A stretch of 27,585 nucleotides of DNA from Lachnospiraceae bacterium. GTDB lineage: Bacteria; Bacillota_A; Clostridia; Lachnospirales; Lachnospiraceae. The stretch spans positions 1 to 27,585 of the forward strand of contig JAEEWS010000041.1 in NCBI GenBank assembly GCA_016287765.1, given 5' to 3'. The notes beneath the pieces were generated by a model, which saw nothing but the letters and a program-made list of their open reading frames with translations, was not told the DNA's origin and ran no database searches. Positions 7,834 through 13,533 of the stretch are shown one piece after another. How positions within the stretch are numbered: position 1 is the first letter of the stretch; the number at the start of each line of letters is the position of its first letter. Both the position numbers and the translations under genes were made by a program.

Positions 7834-7895
7834 ACCTTTGGGGACGGGGTTAGGGGTTCATTTTTTGAACCCTTGGGGACGGGGTTAGGGGTTCA
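7831..7895 (+). repeat. Direct pair of REP-like elements
   Basis: Two plus-oriented copies, 7831-7860 and 7866-7895, are separated by TTTTT. Together they have six G4 tracts within about 60 bases. The first three bases of the first copy are the stop codon of the response regulator. Confidence 0.93.
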
Positions 7896-7905
7896 AAATT
7901 ATGTA

Positions 7906-7935
7906 TTGACAAAATGGAGGGTGCTGAGGTAAACT
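7906..7935 (+). promoter_or_regulatory. Possible promoter of the leader ORF/phosphodiesterase unit
   Basis: TTGACA (7906-7911) is a perfect -35. The best -10 is TAAACT (7930-7935) at an 18-base spacing, matching four of six positions. It lies 11 bases after a REP copy and would give a leader of about 210 nt before the phosphodiesterase. Confidence 0.5.
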
Positions 7936-7963
7936 CTACACAATATTTTTCGGGAGAAAGCCA

Positions 7964-8071
7964 ATGTTTAAATTTGCAGTGGAAAATATTAATATGTCAG
8001 TCAATGCTATGCGTTATGAATATATGTATAGCTTTATTTCACATATTGATTTTTCCGAAAGCAGAGAATAG
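7964..8071 (+). CDS. Small ORF, 35 codons, candidate leader peptide
   Basis: An ATG at 7964 follows CGGGAGAAAGCCA, a fair ribosome site with an eight-base spacing, and opens a 35-codon frame ending in TAG. The peptide begins MFKFAVENINMSVNAMRYEY and is rich in Met and Tyr, with a weakly hydrophobic middle and an acidic end. It lies between a TTGACA promoter candidate and a strong terminator hairpin 30 bp downstream, with the phosphodiesterase start just after that hairpin. This is the layout of a transcription-attenuation leader, or of an independent small-peptide unit. I do not recognise the sequence. Confidence 0.45.
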   Translation: MFKFAVENINMSVNAMRYEYMYSFISHIDFSESRE

Positions 8072-8100
8072 AAGACGGCAGAATAATAAACAGATCATTT

Positions 8101-8136
8101 ACCGCTTATCTTTGCAGGATAAGCGGTTATTTTTTT
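8101..8136 (+). terminator. Rho-independent terminator/attenuator before the phosphodiesterase gene
   Basis: ACCGCTTATC (8101-8110), a seven-base loop and GATAAGCGGT (8118-8127) form a perfect 10-bp stem followed by a T-tract (8130-8136). The AGGGAGG ribosome site of the next gene begins a few bases later, so transcripts of that gene that start upstream must read through this hairpin. Confidence 0.88.
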
Positions 8137-8150
8137 ACAGGGAGGAAAGA

Positions 8151-9239
8151 ATGAAAAAATTGATATGGCCTGATTACAAAAACTGCATAGCGAACCTGCC
8201 AAATTCAATTCTGAAGAAATTTGGGGCAGAGACGGTGGGGGATACGTTGCCTCTGTTGGACGGATATCTGGATAAGGATTACAAAAATATTGTTGTGATC
8301 CTGCTGGACGGAATGGGAAAGTCCATTGTGGAAGAGCATCTTGAAGAAGATGGGCCCTTTAGGAGCCATCTTGCCGGGATCTATGATTCGGTGTTCCTGT
8401 CCACTACCGTTGCGGCGACGACTTCCGTGCTCAGTGGGCTGCAGCCTTGTGAACACAGCTGGCTGGGGTGGGATTGCTATTATCCTTCAATAGATAAGAA
8501 TGTCACGGTTTTTTCCAACAACCTGCAGGGGACGGAGATTCAGGCCGCACCATACAATGTGGCGCAGACGGTGACACCTTATGAAAACATTATCCGTAAG
8601 ATTAATAATGCCGGAAAGAAAGCATATATGTTGGCTCCGTTTATGGAAAACGGCCCGCAGAACTTTATTAAGATGTGCGATCGGATAAAAATATTATGCG
8701 ATGAACCGGAGGTCAAGTATATATATGCCTATTGGAACAAGCCGGATGGGGTATTGCACAGATTTGGCTGCAAGTCGCCGGAAGCGAGGGCAAACGTGCG
8801 GGAACTGGAACAGGCGGTGAATGAGCTGGCGGGATCGGTGGAGGACACGCTGATCATAGTAACTGCGGACCACGGGCATATAGATACTCGACCCGAAACC
8901 ATCCAGGCCTATCCGCAGATATATGACTGCCTTGTACGAAAACCGTCGCTGGAGGCCAGAGTGTTGAACCTGTTTGTGAAGGAAGGCAGGAAGGAAGTTT
9001 TTGAACGCGAGTTTAATAAGGCGTTCGGTGATAAGTTCCTACTCATGCCCATGGAAGAAGTGCTGGAAAAAAGACTTTTTGGGACAGGACGGGAGCATAA
9101 GGAATTCCGCAAAATGCTGGGCGACTATCTGGCGATAGCGATTGATGATGTGGCATTGTATTTTAATGACGAGAGGTTTATCTCCATGCACGGCAGTGTG
9201 ACGGAAGAAGAAATGTTGATCCCGCTGATCGTGTTTTGA
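8151..9239 (+). CDS. Type I phosphodiesterase / nucleotide pyrophosphatase family protein
   Basis: The 362-residue protein belongs to the alkaline-phosphatase superfamily, which hydrolyses phosphate mono- or diesters with two metals, commonly Zn2+. Metal-site Asp 53 lies in 'NIVVILLDGMGKS'. The nucleophile region is 'LSTTVAATTSVLSG' (Thr 90 or 91). 'YWNKPDGVLHRFG' supplies the next Asp and His, and 'IIVTADHGHID' the classic final Asp-His pair. No signal peptide is visible, so it is probably cytoplasmic. Start 8151 is chosen because AGGGAGGAAAGA precedes it and upstream in-frame sequence crosses a terminator hairpin. The stop codon TGA is the first three bases of a 107-bp REP (9237-9343). Confidence 0.87.
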   Translation: MKKLIWPDYKNCIANLPNSILKKFGAETVGDTLPLLDGYLDKDYKNIVVILLDGMGKSIVEEHLEEDGPFRSHLAGIYDSVFLSTTVAATTSVLSGLQPCEHSWLGWDCYYPSIDKNVTVFSNNLQGTEIQAAPYNVAQTVTPYENIIRKINNAGKKAYMLAPFMENGPQNFIKMCDRIKILCDEPEVKYIYAYWNKPDGVLHRFGCKSPEARANVRELEQAVNELAGSVEDTLIIVTADHGHIDTRPETIQAYPQIYDCLVRKPSLEARVLNLFVKEGRKEVFEREFNKAFGDKFLLMPMEEVLEKRLFGTGREHKEFRKMLGDYLAIAIDDVALYFNDERFISMHGSVTEEEMLIPLIVF

Positions 9240-9343
9240 ACCCCGGGGAGGAAGAACGCTTGCCGGAGGCAACTATCATGCGTTCTGACGAATTATCACG
9301 TTTCCGTAGGGAGCGTGATGCTACCCGCGGGGTTAGGGGGTCA
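9237..9343 (+). repeat. Long (107-bp) REP-like element with 80-bp structured insert
   Basis: The outer ends are the usual TGAACCCC and GGGG-TCA. The AC between the first two G-runs is replaced by 80 bases (9249-9328). The insert can fold into two hairpins: AGAACGC/GCGTTCT (9253-9259 with 9280-9286) enclosing TTGCC-GGA-GGCAA, and ATCACG/CGTGAT (9295-9300 with 9314-9319). It matches 15667-15773 in reverse at 106 of 107 positions. It supplies the phosphodiesterase stop codon. Confidence 0.93.
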
Positions 9344-9368
9344 TTTTTAAGTCAGAAGGAGGAGTTAA

Positions 9369-10427
9369 ATGGATTTAATAGTTTTAATAGGAAGCGGCGC
9401 TGTCGGAAAGATGACGGTTGGCCAGGAGTTAATGAAGATCACGGATTTTAGGCTCTTTCACAATCATATGATGATCGAGCCGGTGATCGAGATCTTCGGA
9501 AATTACAACGGAGCGGCGGTTGCAAGACTGCGGGAAGTAGTGTTTGAGGAGTTCTTAAAGACCGGATATCAGGGGATGATCTTTACTTACATGTGGGCCT
9601 TTGATATGCAATCCGACTGGGACTACATAAAAGGCGTGACCGACAGGTTTGAGGCGACGGGAGGAACGGTTTACTACGTGGAGCTGGTGGCAGACCGGGC
9701 GGTGAGACTTGAGAGAAACAAGACGGAGAACAGGCTAAAAAATAAGGCATCCAAGCGGGATCTGGCGATCTCCGAGGCAAGGATGCTCAGGGAAGAGACG
9801 AAATATAGGATAGTGAGCAATGAGGGTGAGATACCCTTTAAGAATTATATCCGGATCGACAATACTCATCTGGAGCCGGAGGCGGTGGCAAGGATGATAA
9901 AGGAGCGGTTCAATCTTCCCGGGCCCGGCACTAACGAACTCCTGCAGAAGGTGAAACTCGAAGAGGTGCGGCCGGACGAGCTCGAGGCCCTGTACAAACT
10001 GCAGGTCGCAAGCTTTATGCCTTTATATGAAAAATATCATGATGAGGGTTCGCCTGCCATTGAACCTATCGAGCGGCTGAAAGCCAGGGAGCAGACAGAC
10101 TGCAGAAAATATTATTTCATCGTTAAAGACGGCGCCAGGGTGGGTGGCATTAATATAGGCATATATCTACGCGACTCGGAAGATGCTTATTGCCGGATCG
10201 CGCCCATATTTATAGCGCCTGAGTTTCAGAATAAAGGCATAGGTTATGTAGCTCTTCAAAAGGCTTTTGAAATTTACCCGAGTATTAAAAAGTGGAAACT
10301 GGATACGATACTGCAGGAAGAAGGAAATTGCCACCTGTATGAGAAGTGTGGCTTTGTGCGGGTTGGAGAAGAGAAGATCGTAAACGAAAACATGACATTG
10401 GTGGACTATGAACTTAATAGAGGGTGA
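9369..10427 (+). CDS. P-loop kinase-like / GNAT acetyltransferase fusion protein
   Basis: The 352-residue protein has two domains. Residues 1 to about 185 form a P-loop nucleotide-kinase-like domain with Walker A GSGAVGKMT (8-16), 'FRLFHNHMMIEP' after it, and a lid-like basic region 'RLERNKTENRLKNKASKRD', resembling shikimate-kinase-type or antibiotic-phosphotransferase-type small-molecule kinases. Residues about 195-350 form a GNAT N-acetyltransferase with the acetyl-CoA loop 'IAPEFQNKGIGYVAL' and the closing 'CHLYEKCGFVRVG'. The linker is short. Start: AAGGAGGAG lies five bases upstream. The same molecule could phosphorylate and acetylate a small substrate, as in modification or detoxification; this is inference. 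The stop is followed at once by two direct REPs. Confidence 0.82.
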   Translation: MDLIVLIGSGAVGKMTVGQELMKITDFRLFHNHMMIEPVIEIFGNYNGAAVARLREVVFEEFLKTGYQGMIFTYMWAFDMQSDWDYIKGVTDRFEATGGTVYYVELVADRAVRLERNKTENRLKNKASKRDLAISEARMLREETKYRIVSNEGEIPFKNYIRIDNTHLEPEAVARMIKERFNLPGPGTNELLQKVKLEEVRPDELEALYKLQVASFMPLYEKYHDEGSPAIEPIERLKAREQTDCRKYYFIVKDGARVGGINIGIYLRDSEDAYCRIAPIFIAPEFQNKGIGYVALQKAFEIYPSIKKWKLDTILQEEGNCHLYEKCGFVRVGEEKIVNENMTLVDYELNRG

Positions 10428-10430
10428 AAA

Positions 10431-10494
10431 TGAACCCCTAACCCCGTCCCCAAAGGGTCAAAAAATGAACCTCTAACCCCGTCCCCGGGGTTCA
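10431..10494 (-). repeat. Direct pair of REP-like elements
   Basis: Minus-oriented copies lie at 10431-10460 and 10466-10494, separated by five A. The first begins three bases after the stop of the kinase/GNAT gene. The second copy has CTCTAACCCC instead of CCCTAACCCC, the same variant as the copy at 13504. Confidence 0.93.
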
Positions 10495-10507
10495 AAACCG
10501 GAAAGCA

Positions 10508-10584
10508 TTTAAAAATTATTTTAAATAGGTATTGCCAAACTGAATCGGATGTATTACAATCTATTTAAATAAAATTTTAAATAG
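10508..10584 (+). promoter_or_regulatory. Promoter and two operator-like palindromes of the sdpRI operon
   Basis: TTGCCA (10532-10537) and TACAAT (10555-10560) are exactly 17 bases apart. A perfect palindrome, ATTTAAAA-ATTA-TTTTAAAT, lies just upstream of the -35 (10508-10527). A second, CTATTTAAA-6 nt-TTTAAATAG (10561-10584), covers the transcription start. Both end in the same TTTTAAATAGGTAT. The ArsR-type protein encoded 10 bases further on is the obvious candidate to bind both, giving autorepression. Both the binding and its effect are inferred. Confidence 0.75.
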
Positions 10585-10593
10585 GTATACCGT

Positions 10594-10860
10594 ATGAGTG
10601 AAACAAACATTTTTAAGGTACTTGCGGACAGCCAGCGGCGAGATATTTTGATAATGCTTAAAGATGGTAGATTAAATGCCGGTGAGATTTCAGAGAAATT
10701 ACAGATCACGCCTGCGGCTCTTTCTTACCATTTGAAGTTGCTGAAGAGTGCCGATCTTATAACCGAATACAAGGAAAAGAATTTTATTTATTATGAGATC
10801 AATACCAGTGTGTTCCAAGACTTGATCTTGTGGATCAATCAGTTTGGAGGAAAAGAATGA
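10594..10860 (+). CDS. sdpR: ArsR-family transcriptional repressor, SdpR-like
   Basis: The 88-residue winged-helix protein has 'DSQRRDILIMLKDGRLNAGEISEKLQITPAALSYHLKLLKSADLI' as the HTH and 'YKEKNFIYYEIN' as the wing. It has no cysteine metal site, as in SdpR rather than ArsR/SmtB sensors. In Bacillus subtilis SdpR represses sdpRI and is sequestered at the membrane by SdpI when the SDP toxin is present; the gene pair here has the same order. The start has only a weak ribosome site within the operator-derived leader, but the spacing to the promoter is normal. Its stop overlaps the sdpI start. Confidence 0.88.
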   Translation: MSETNIFKVLADSQRRDILIMLKDGRLNAGEISEKLQITPAALSYHLKLLKSADLITEYKEKNFIYYEINTSVFQDLILWINQFGGKE

Positions 10861-11546
10861 TGAAAAAGATTATGTGGCTTTTGGCTATGCTGCCCCTCAT
10901 AGTAACAAGCGTTGTTTTGCAGTTTATGCCGGATGTGATCCCCATGCATCACGATCTTGAAGGTAATACGGACAGATGGGGGAACAAAACGGAAAGTTTG
11001 ATCTTTCCTGTGATCATTTTGGTCATCACCCTGTTTTGGCATCTGCTGATCCGGGCCTTTGAGAAAAAGGCAGCAAAAGCAGCTACTGAAAAAGAACTAA
11101 CAGAACTCAAGTCTTCGGTTAAAGTACTGGAAATAGTCGGCATCGCTGAGGCGGCTGCGTTCGGAATAATGCATTACTTTATCCTCTATTCTTCCTATGT
11201 GCAGGCCTCCATCGGCGGTGAAAAAGCAACTTTGGATATCGCGAAGGTATCCTGCTTCCTGATGGGGATAATGCTGATCGTGTTGGGTAATTATATGCCT
11301 AAGGCAAAGAAAAATGCGGCAGTCGGGCTCAGAACCGTTTGGAGCATGTACAATGATGTTACATGGCAAAAAAGCAATCGTTTCGCGGCGGTGAGCATTA
11401 TTGCAGCCGGCTTGCTGACCATAGTTACCACGGCTTTTGCAAGCGGGATAGTAAGCACACTGTTCTTGCTGGCATATATAATCGCAACGACTATAGTATC
11501 TGTGGCCTATTCCAAGAAGATCTACGACAAAGAAATAAGAAAATAG
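10857..11546 (+). CDS. sdpI: SdpI-family membrane protein (peptide-toxin immunity/signalling)
   Basis: The 229-residue integral membrane protein has about six helices. The first part carries 'LPLIVTSVVLQFMPDVIPMHHDLEGNTDRWGNK', the DUF1648 motif, and the last part 'KAKKNAAVGLRTVWSMYNDVTWQKSNRFAAV', the SdpI motif. The start at 10857 overlaps the sdpR stop and lies six bases after GGAGG; the in-frame ATG at 10830 lies inside sdpR and is rejected. In the model system SdpI gives immunity to the SDP peptide and relays its presence to SdpR. No sdpABC toxin genes are in view, so this may be an orphan immunity pair against competitors. Confidence 0.88.
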   Translation: MMKKIMWLLAMLPLIVTSVVLQFMPDVIPMHHDLEGNTDRWGNKTESLIFPVIILVITLFWHLLIRAFEKKAAKAATEKELTELKSSVKVLEIVGIAEAAAFGIMHYFILYSSYVQASIGGEKATLDIAKVSCFLMGIMLIVLGNYMPKAKKNAAVGLRTVWSMYNDVTWQKSNRFAAVSIIAAGLLTIVTTAFASGIVSTLFLLAYIIATTIVSVAYSKKIYDKEIRK

Positions 11547-11598
11547 AAGAAAACAGAGTTAAGACTGTAAAAATAATAGGCCTTTTTGTCCCCGAAAA

Positions 11599-11627
11599 TG
11601 AACCCCGGGGACGGGGTTAGAGGTTCA
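11599..11627 (+). repeat. REP-like element (left flank of RAYT gene)
   Basis: This single 29-bp copy runs TGAACCCC, GGGGACGGGGTTA, GAGGTTCA. The ends can pair to a seven- or eight-base stem with one mismatch. It lies 26 bp beyond the end of the transposase gene and 52 bp after sdpI. Confidence 0.93.
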
Positions 11628-11653
11628 TTTTTGAATTTATGATCCCACGGGGG

Positions 11654-12433
11654 CTATAGATCCGTTTTACAGATCCTTTTCACCGTGGACAGCGACACAT
11701 CCATTACCCGTGCCACCTGTTTTGCTGTCAGTCGTTTCTGCCGAAGCGTCTGAATATAGGCATTTCTTTCAATTCTATTCAGTTTGGCCGTATCGGAGAT
11801 CGAGTTCATTTTTGTGACTGATTTAAAAATATCAAGTGCCATTTCATCTGTTAAAAAATGGTTTGTATTCTGATGAATATCGAAGAAAAGATCATTTCCC
11901 AGCGAGTCGTCTACTGTTGCAAAGTAGTTCTGCAGAGCGGCTTTTGACCCCGCGATGGCATATGCTTGCTCGACTTTTATCAACGGATCCTTCGCACCAT
12001 AATAAGCGTTGAAGCTGCTCCAACGATATTCGGACGGATCCTTGCACATATTAGCATTAACGGGGTTATTGTGAATGTAAACAAGAGCGGACAGAAAATA
12101 CCCTTCGCTATCGATAGGCTGGCTATGATAGCGTTCCTGAAAAAGATGACCGGTTCGTGAATTTTTGTTGTTATACCAGCGGGCAAACCTGGTTCCCAAA
12201 CTTTGAAAAAATGAAGGTAACTGATCCGGTGATGAAAAAAGTAACAGATGAACATGATTATCCATCAAACAATAGGCATATATATCGATATCGTATTCTT
12301 TTTTGCAATCAGACAGGATAAACAGGAATTTTTGGTAGTCAGAAGTTTCTTCAAAGATGATATGCTGATTAACAGAACGAAGTGTGATATGATATATGCC
12401 GTTAGAACTGATAATTCGTGGTTTTCTGGGCAT
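11654..12433 (-). CDS. REP-associated tyrosine transposase (RAYT), Y1/HUH nuclease
   Basis: The 259-residue protein starts 'MPRKPRIISSNGIYHITLRS', the typical opening of this Firmicute Y1_Tnp family. The HUH motif is H60-V-H62 in 'CLMDNHVHLLL'. 'RFARWYNNKNSRTGHLFQERYHS' and 'YFLSALVYIHNNPVNANM' follow; Y112 or Y119 is the candidate nucleophile. The C-terminus (about 215-259) ends in an HTH, 'LTAKQVARVMDVSLSTVKRI'. Start 12433 has AGGAG five bases upstream; the longer frame to 12493 would begin inside its promoter. RAYTs are single-copy, chromosomally resident relatives of IS200 transposases that cut REP DNA as single strands. REP-like copies lie 26 bp beyond its stop and 76 bp before its start, which supports it as the mobiliser. 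Confidence 0.92.
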   Translation of the reverse strand: MPRKPRIISSNGIYHITLRSVNQHIIFEETSDYQKFLFILSDCKKEYDIDIYAYCLMDNHVHLLLFSSPDQLPSFFQSLGTRFARWYNNKNSRTGHLFQERYHSQPIDSEGYFLSALVYIHNNPVNANMCKDPSEYRWSSFNAYYGAKDPLIKVEQAYAIAGSKAALQNYFATVDDSLGNDLFFDIHQNTNHFLTDEMALDIFKSVTKMNSISDTAKLNRIERNAYIQTLRQKRLTAKQVARVMDVSLSTVKRICKTDL

Positions 12434-12463
12434 ATGCACTCCTAATAGATTAAATTTTGGTGT

Positions 12464-12493
12464 ATTATAAAACAACTTAGAGGAAATTGTCAA
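12464..12493 (-). promoter_or_regulatory. Perfect consensus promoter of the RAYT gene
   Basis: On the minus strand TTGACA (12493-12488) and TATAAT (12469-12464) are 18 bases apart; both hexamers are perfect. The -35 box is one base from the ATG used by the divergent PfkB kinase gene. Confidence 0.85.
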
Positions 12494-12494
12494 T

Positions 12495-13514
12495 ATGTTT
12501 ATTAAAAATGAACCCCTAACCCCGTCCCCAAAGGTTCATTTTGGGAAAAATGAACCCCTAACCCCGTCCCCAAAGGTTCAAAAATACGATGTGATATGCA
12601 TCGGGATGACGGTGGTAGACTCGATAATCAAAGGATTTGATCCGACCCCGGTATCTGCCTCAGGGTATAAAGCCTCATCCGGGGCGATATTTGCGGGCGG
12701 AGAAGCTGTCAACGAAGCTATAGCTGCGGCCAAGCTGGGACTTAAAACAGGGATATTCTGCTGCCTTGGAAAAGATGCGGCAGGAGATATGATCGTTGCC
12801 GAACTGGAACGCTATGGTGTAAGCACAGACTTGATCCTTCGGCCCGATGACAGGCAGACCCCCGTGACTACGCTGCTTGTTAATGAGGACGGCACAAGGA
12901 AGTCCATCACCAATGACGCACATCGATACAATTTCAGGCCCGATCTGCATCATGAGCTTTTTACAAGCGCAAGAGCCGTGATCCTGGGATCTTTGTTCAG
13001 AGCGCCTTTTGATGATCCGGATATCATTTTTTCAGTGATCAATGCGGCCAAAGAAGCAGGGCAGATCGTGATCGCGGATACAAAATTACCGAATTTCAGA
13101 GTTTTGGGACTTGCTGACCTGAAGGCAGCTCTTCCCTTGATCGACTATATCACTCCGAATGAAGACGAAGCGAAATACTTTACCGGCAAAGAAGATCCCG
13201 AAGAAATGGCAGATGTGTTTTTGAACTATGGTGTTAAAAACGTATTGATAAAGCTGGGGGCAAAGGGATGCTTCTTTAAGAATGCTGCAGAGAAGATAGC
13301 TCTGCCGGCTTTTAATATCCGGGCCATAGATTCCACCGGCGCAGGCGATAATATGATCGCAGGTCTCGCATCGGAAATACTTAAAAAAGCCCCGCACGTC
13401 GAGGCTTTGAAGTTTGCCAACGGTTGCGGAGCTATATGCACGACTGAAATTGGTGCGGGAACTGCACTGAAAAGCAGGAAACAGGTTTTGGAATTTTTAA
13501 AAATGAACCTCTAA
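12495..13514 (+). CDS. PfkB-family carbohydrate kinase with REP-derived N-terminus
   Basis: The 339-residue frame encodes a ribokinase-like sugar kinase. Residues 30 onward (KYDVICIGMTVVDS) are the normal first strand. 'FAGGEAVNEAIAAAKLGL' (67-83) is PfkB signature 1, and 'AIDSTGAGDNMIAGL' (277-291) is signature 2 with catalytic base D285. The sugar cannot be named. Residues about 5-29 are translated from two direct REP copies and contain EPLTPSPKV twice. No ATG or GTG just before the first strand would give an intact domain, so ATG 12495 (GAGGA ten bases upstream) is the best start. The last residues Met-Asn-Leu and the TAA also come from a REP (13504-13533). Expression may be altered, because the native promoter may have been lost. 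Confidence 0.85.
   Translation: MFIKNEPLTPSPKVHFGKNEPLTPSPKVQKYDVICIGMTVVDSIIKGFDPTPVSASGYKASSGAIFAGGEAVNEAIAAAKLGLKTGIFCCLGKDAAGDMIVAELERYGVSTDLILRPDDRQTPVTTLLVNEDGTRKSITNDAHRYNFRPDLHHELFTSARAVILGSLFRAPFDDPDIIFSVINAAKEAGQIVIADTKLPNFRVLGLADLKAALPLIDYITPNEDEAKYFTGKEDPEEMADVFLNYGVKNVLIKLGAKGCFFKNAAEKIALPAFNIRAIDSTGAGDNMIAGLASEILKKAPHVEALKFANGCGAICTTEIGAGTALKSRKQVLEFLKMNL
12509..12580 (-). repeat. Direct pair of REP-like elements inside a coding start
   Basis: Minus-oriented copies lie at 12509-12538 and 12551-12580, 12 bp apart (TTTTGGGAAAAA). They form the right flank of the RAYT gene. Both are read in frame as part of the PfkB kinase N-terminus; the 42-bp period keeps the frame, so the same peptide recurs. 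Confidence 0.95.
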
Positions 13515-13533
13515 CCCCGTCCCCAAAGGTTCA
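13504..13533 (-). repeat. REP-like element shared by two convergent gene ends
   Basis: This single 30-bp copy has ends TGAACC and GGTTCA. The TAA in its CTCTAACCCC stretch (13512-13514) stops the kinase. Its terminal TCA (13531-13533) is the TGA stop of the MATE gene on the other strand. No other terminator lies between the two genes. Confidence 0.95.

Noticed and set aside
7914..8150. N-terminal extension of the phosphodiesterase from 7914
   Set aside because: The extension crosses a perfect terminator hairpin and lacks family similarity; ATG 8151 has AGGGAGG.
9236..9451. 71-codon plus frame across the long REP
   Set aside because: It runs through the repeat and then out of frame over the kinase/GNAT start; no independent support.
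12434..12493. 20-residue N-terminal extension of the RAYT
   Set aside because: It would cover the RAYT's own -35 and -10 boxes; MPRKP at 12433 has AGGAG five bases upstream.
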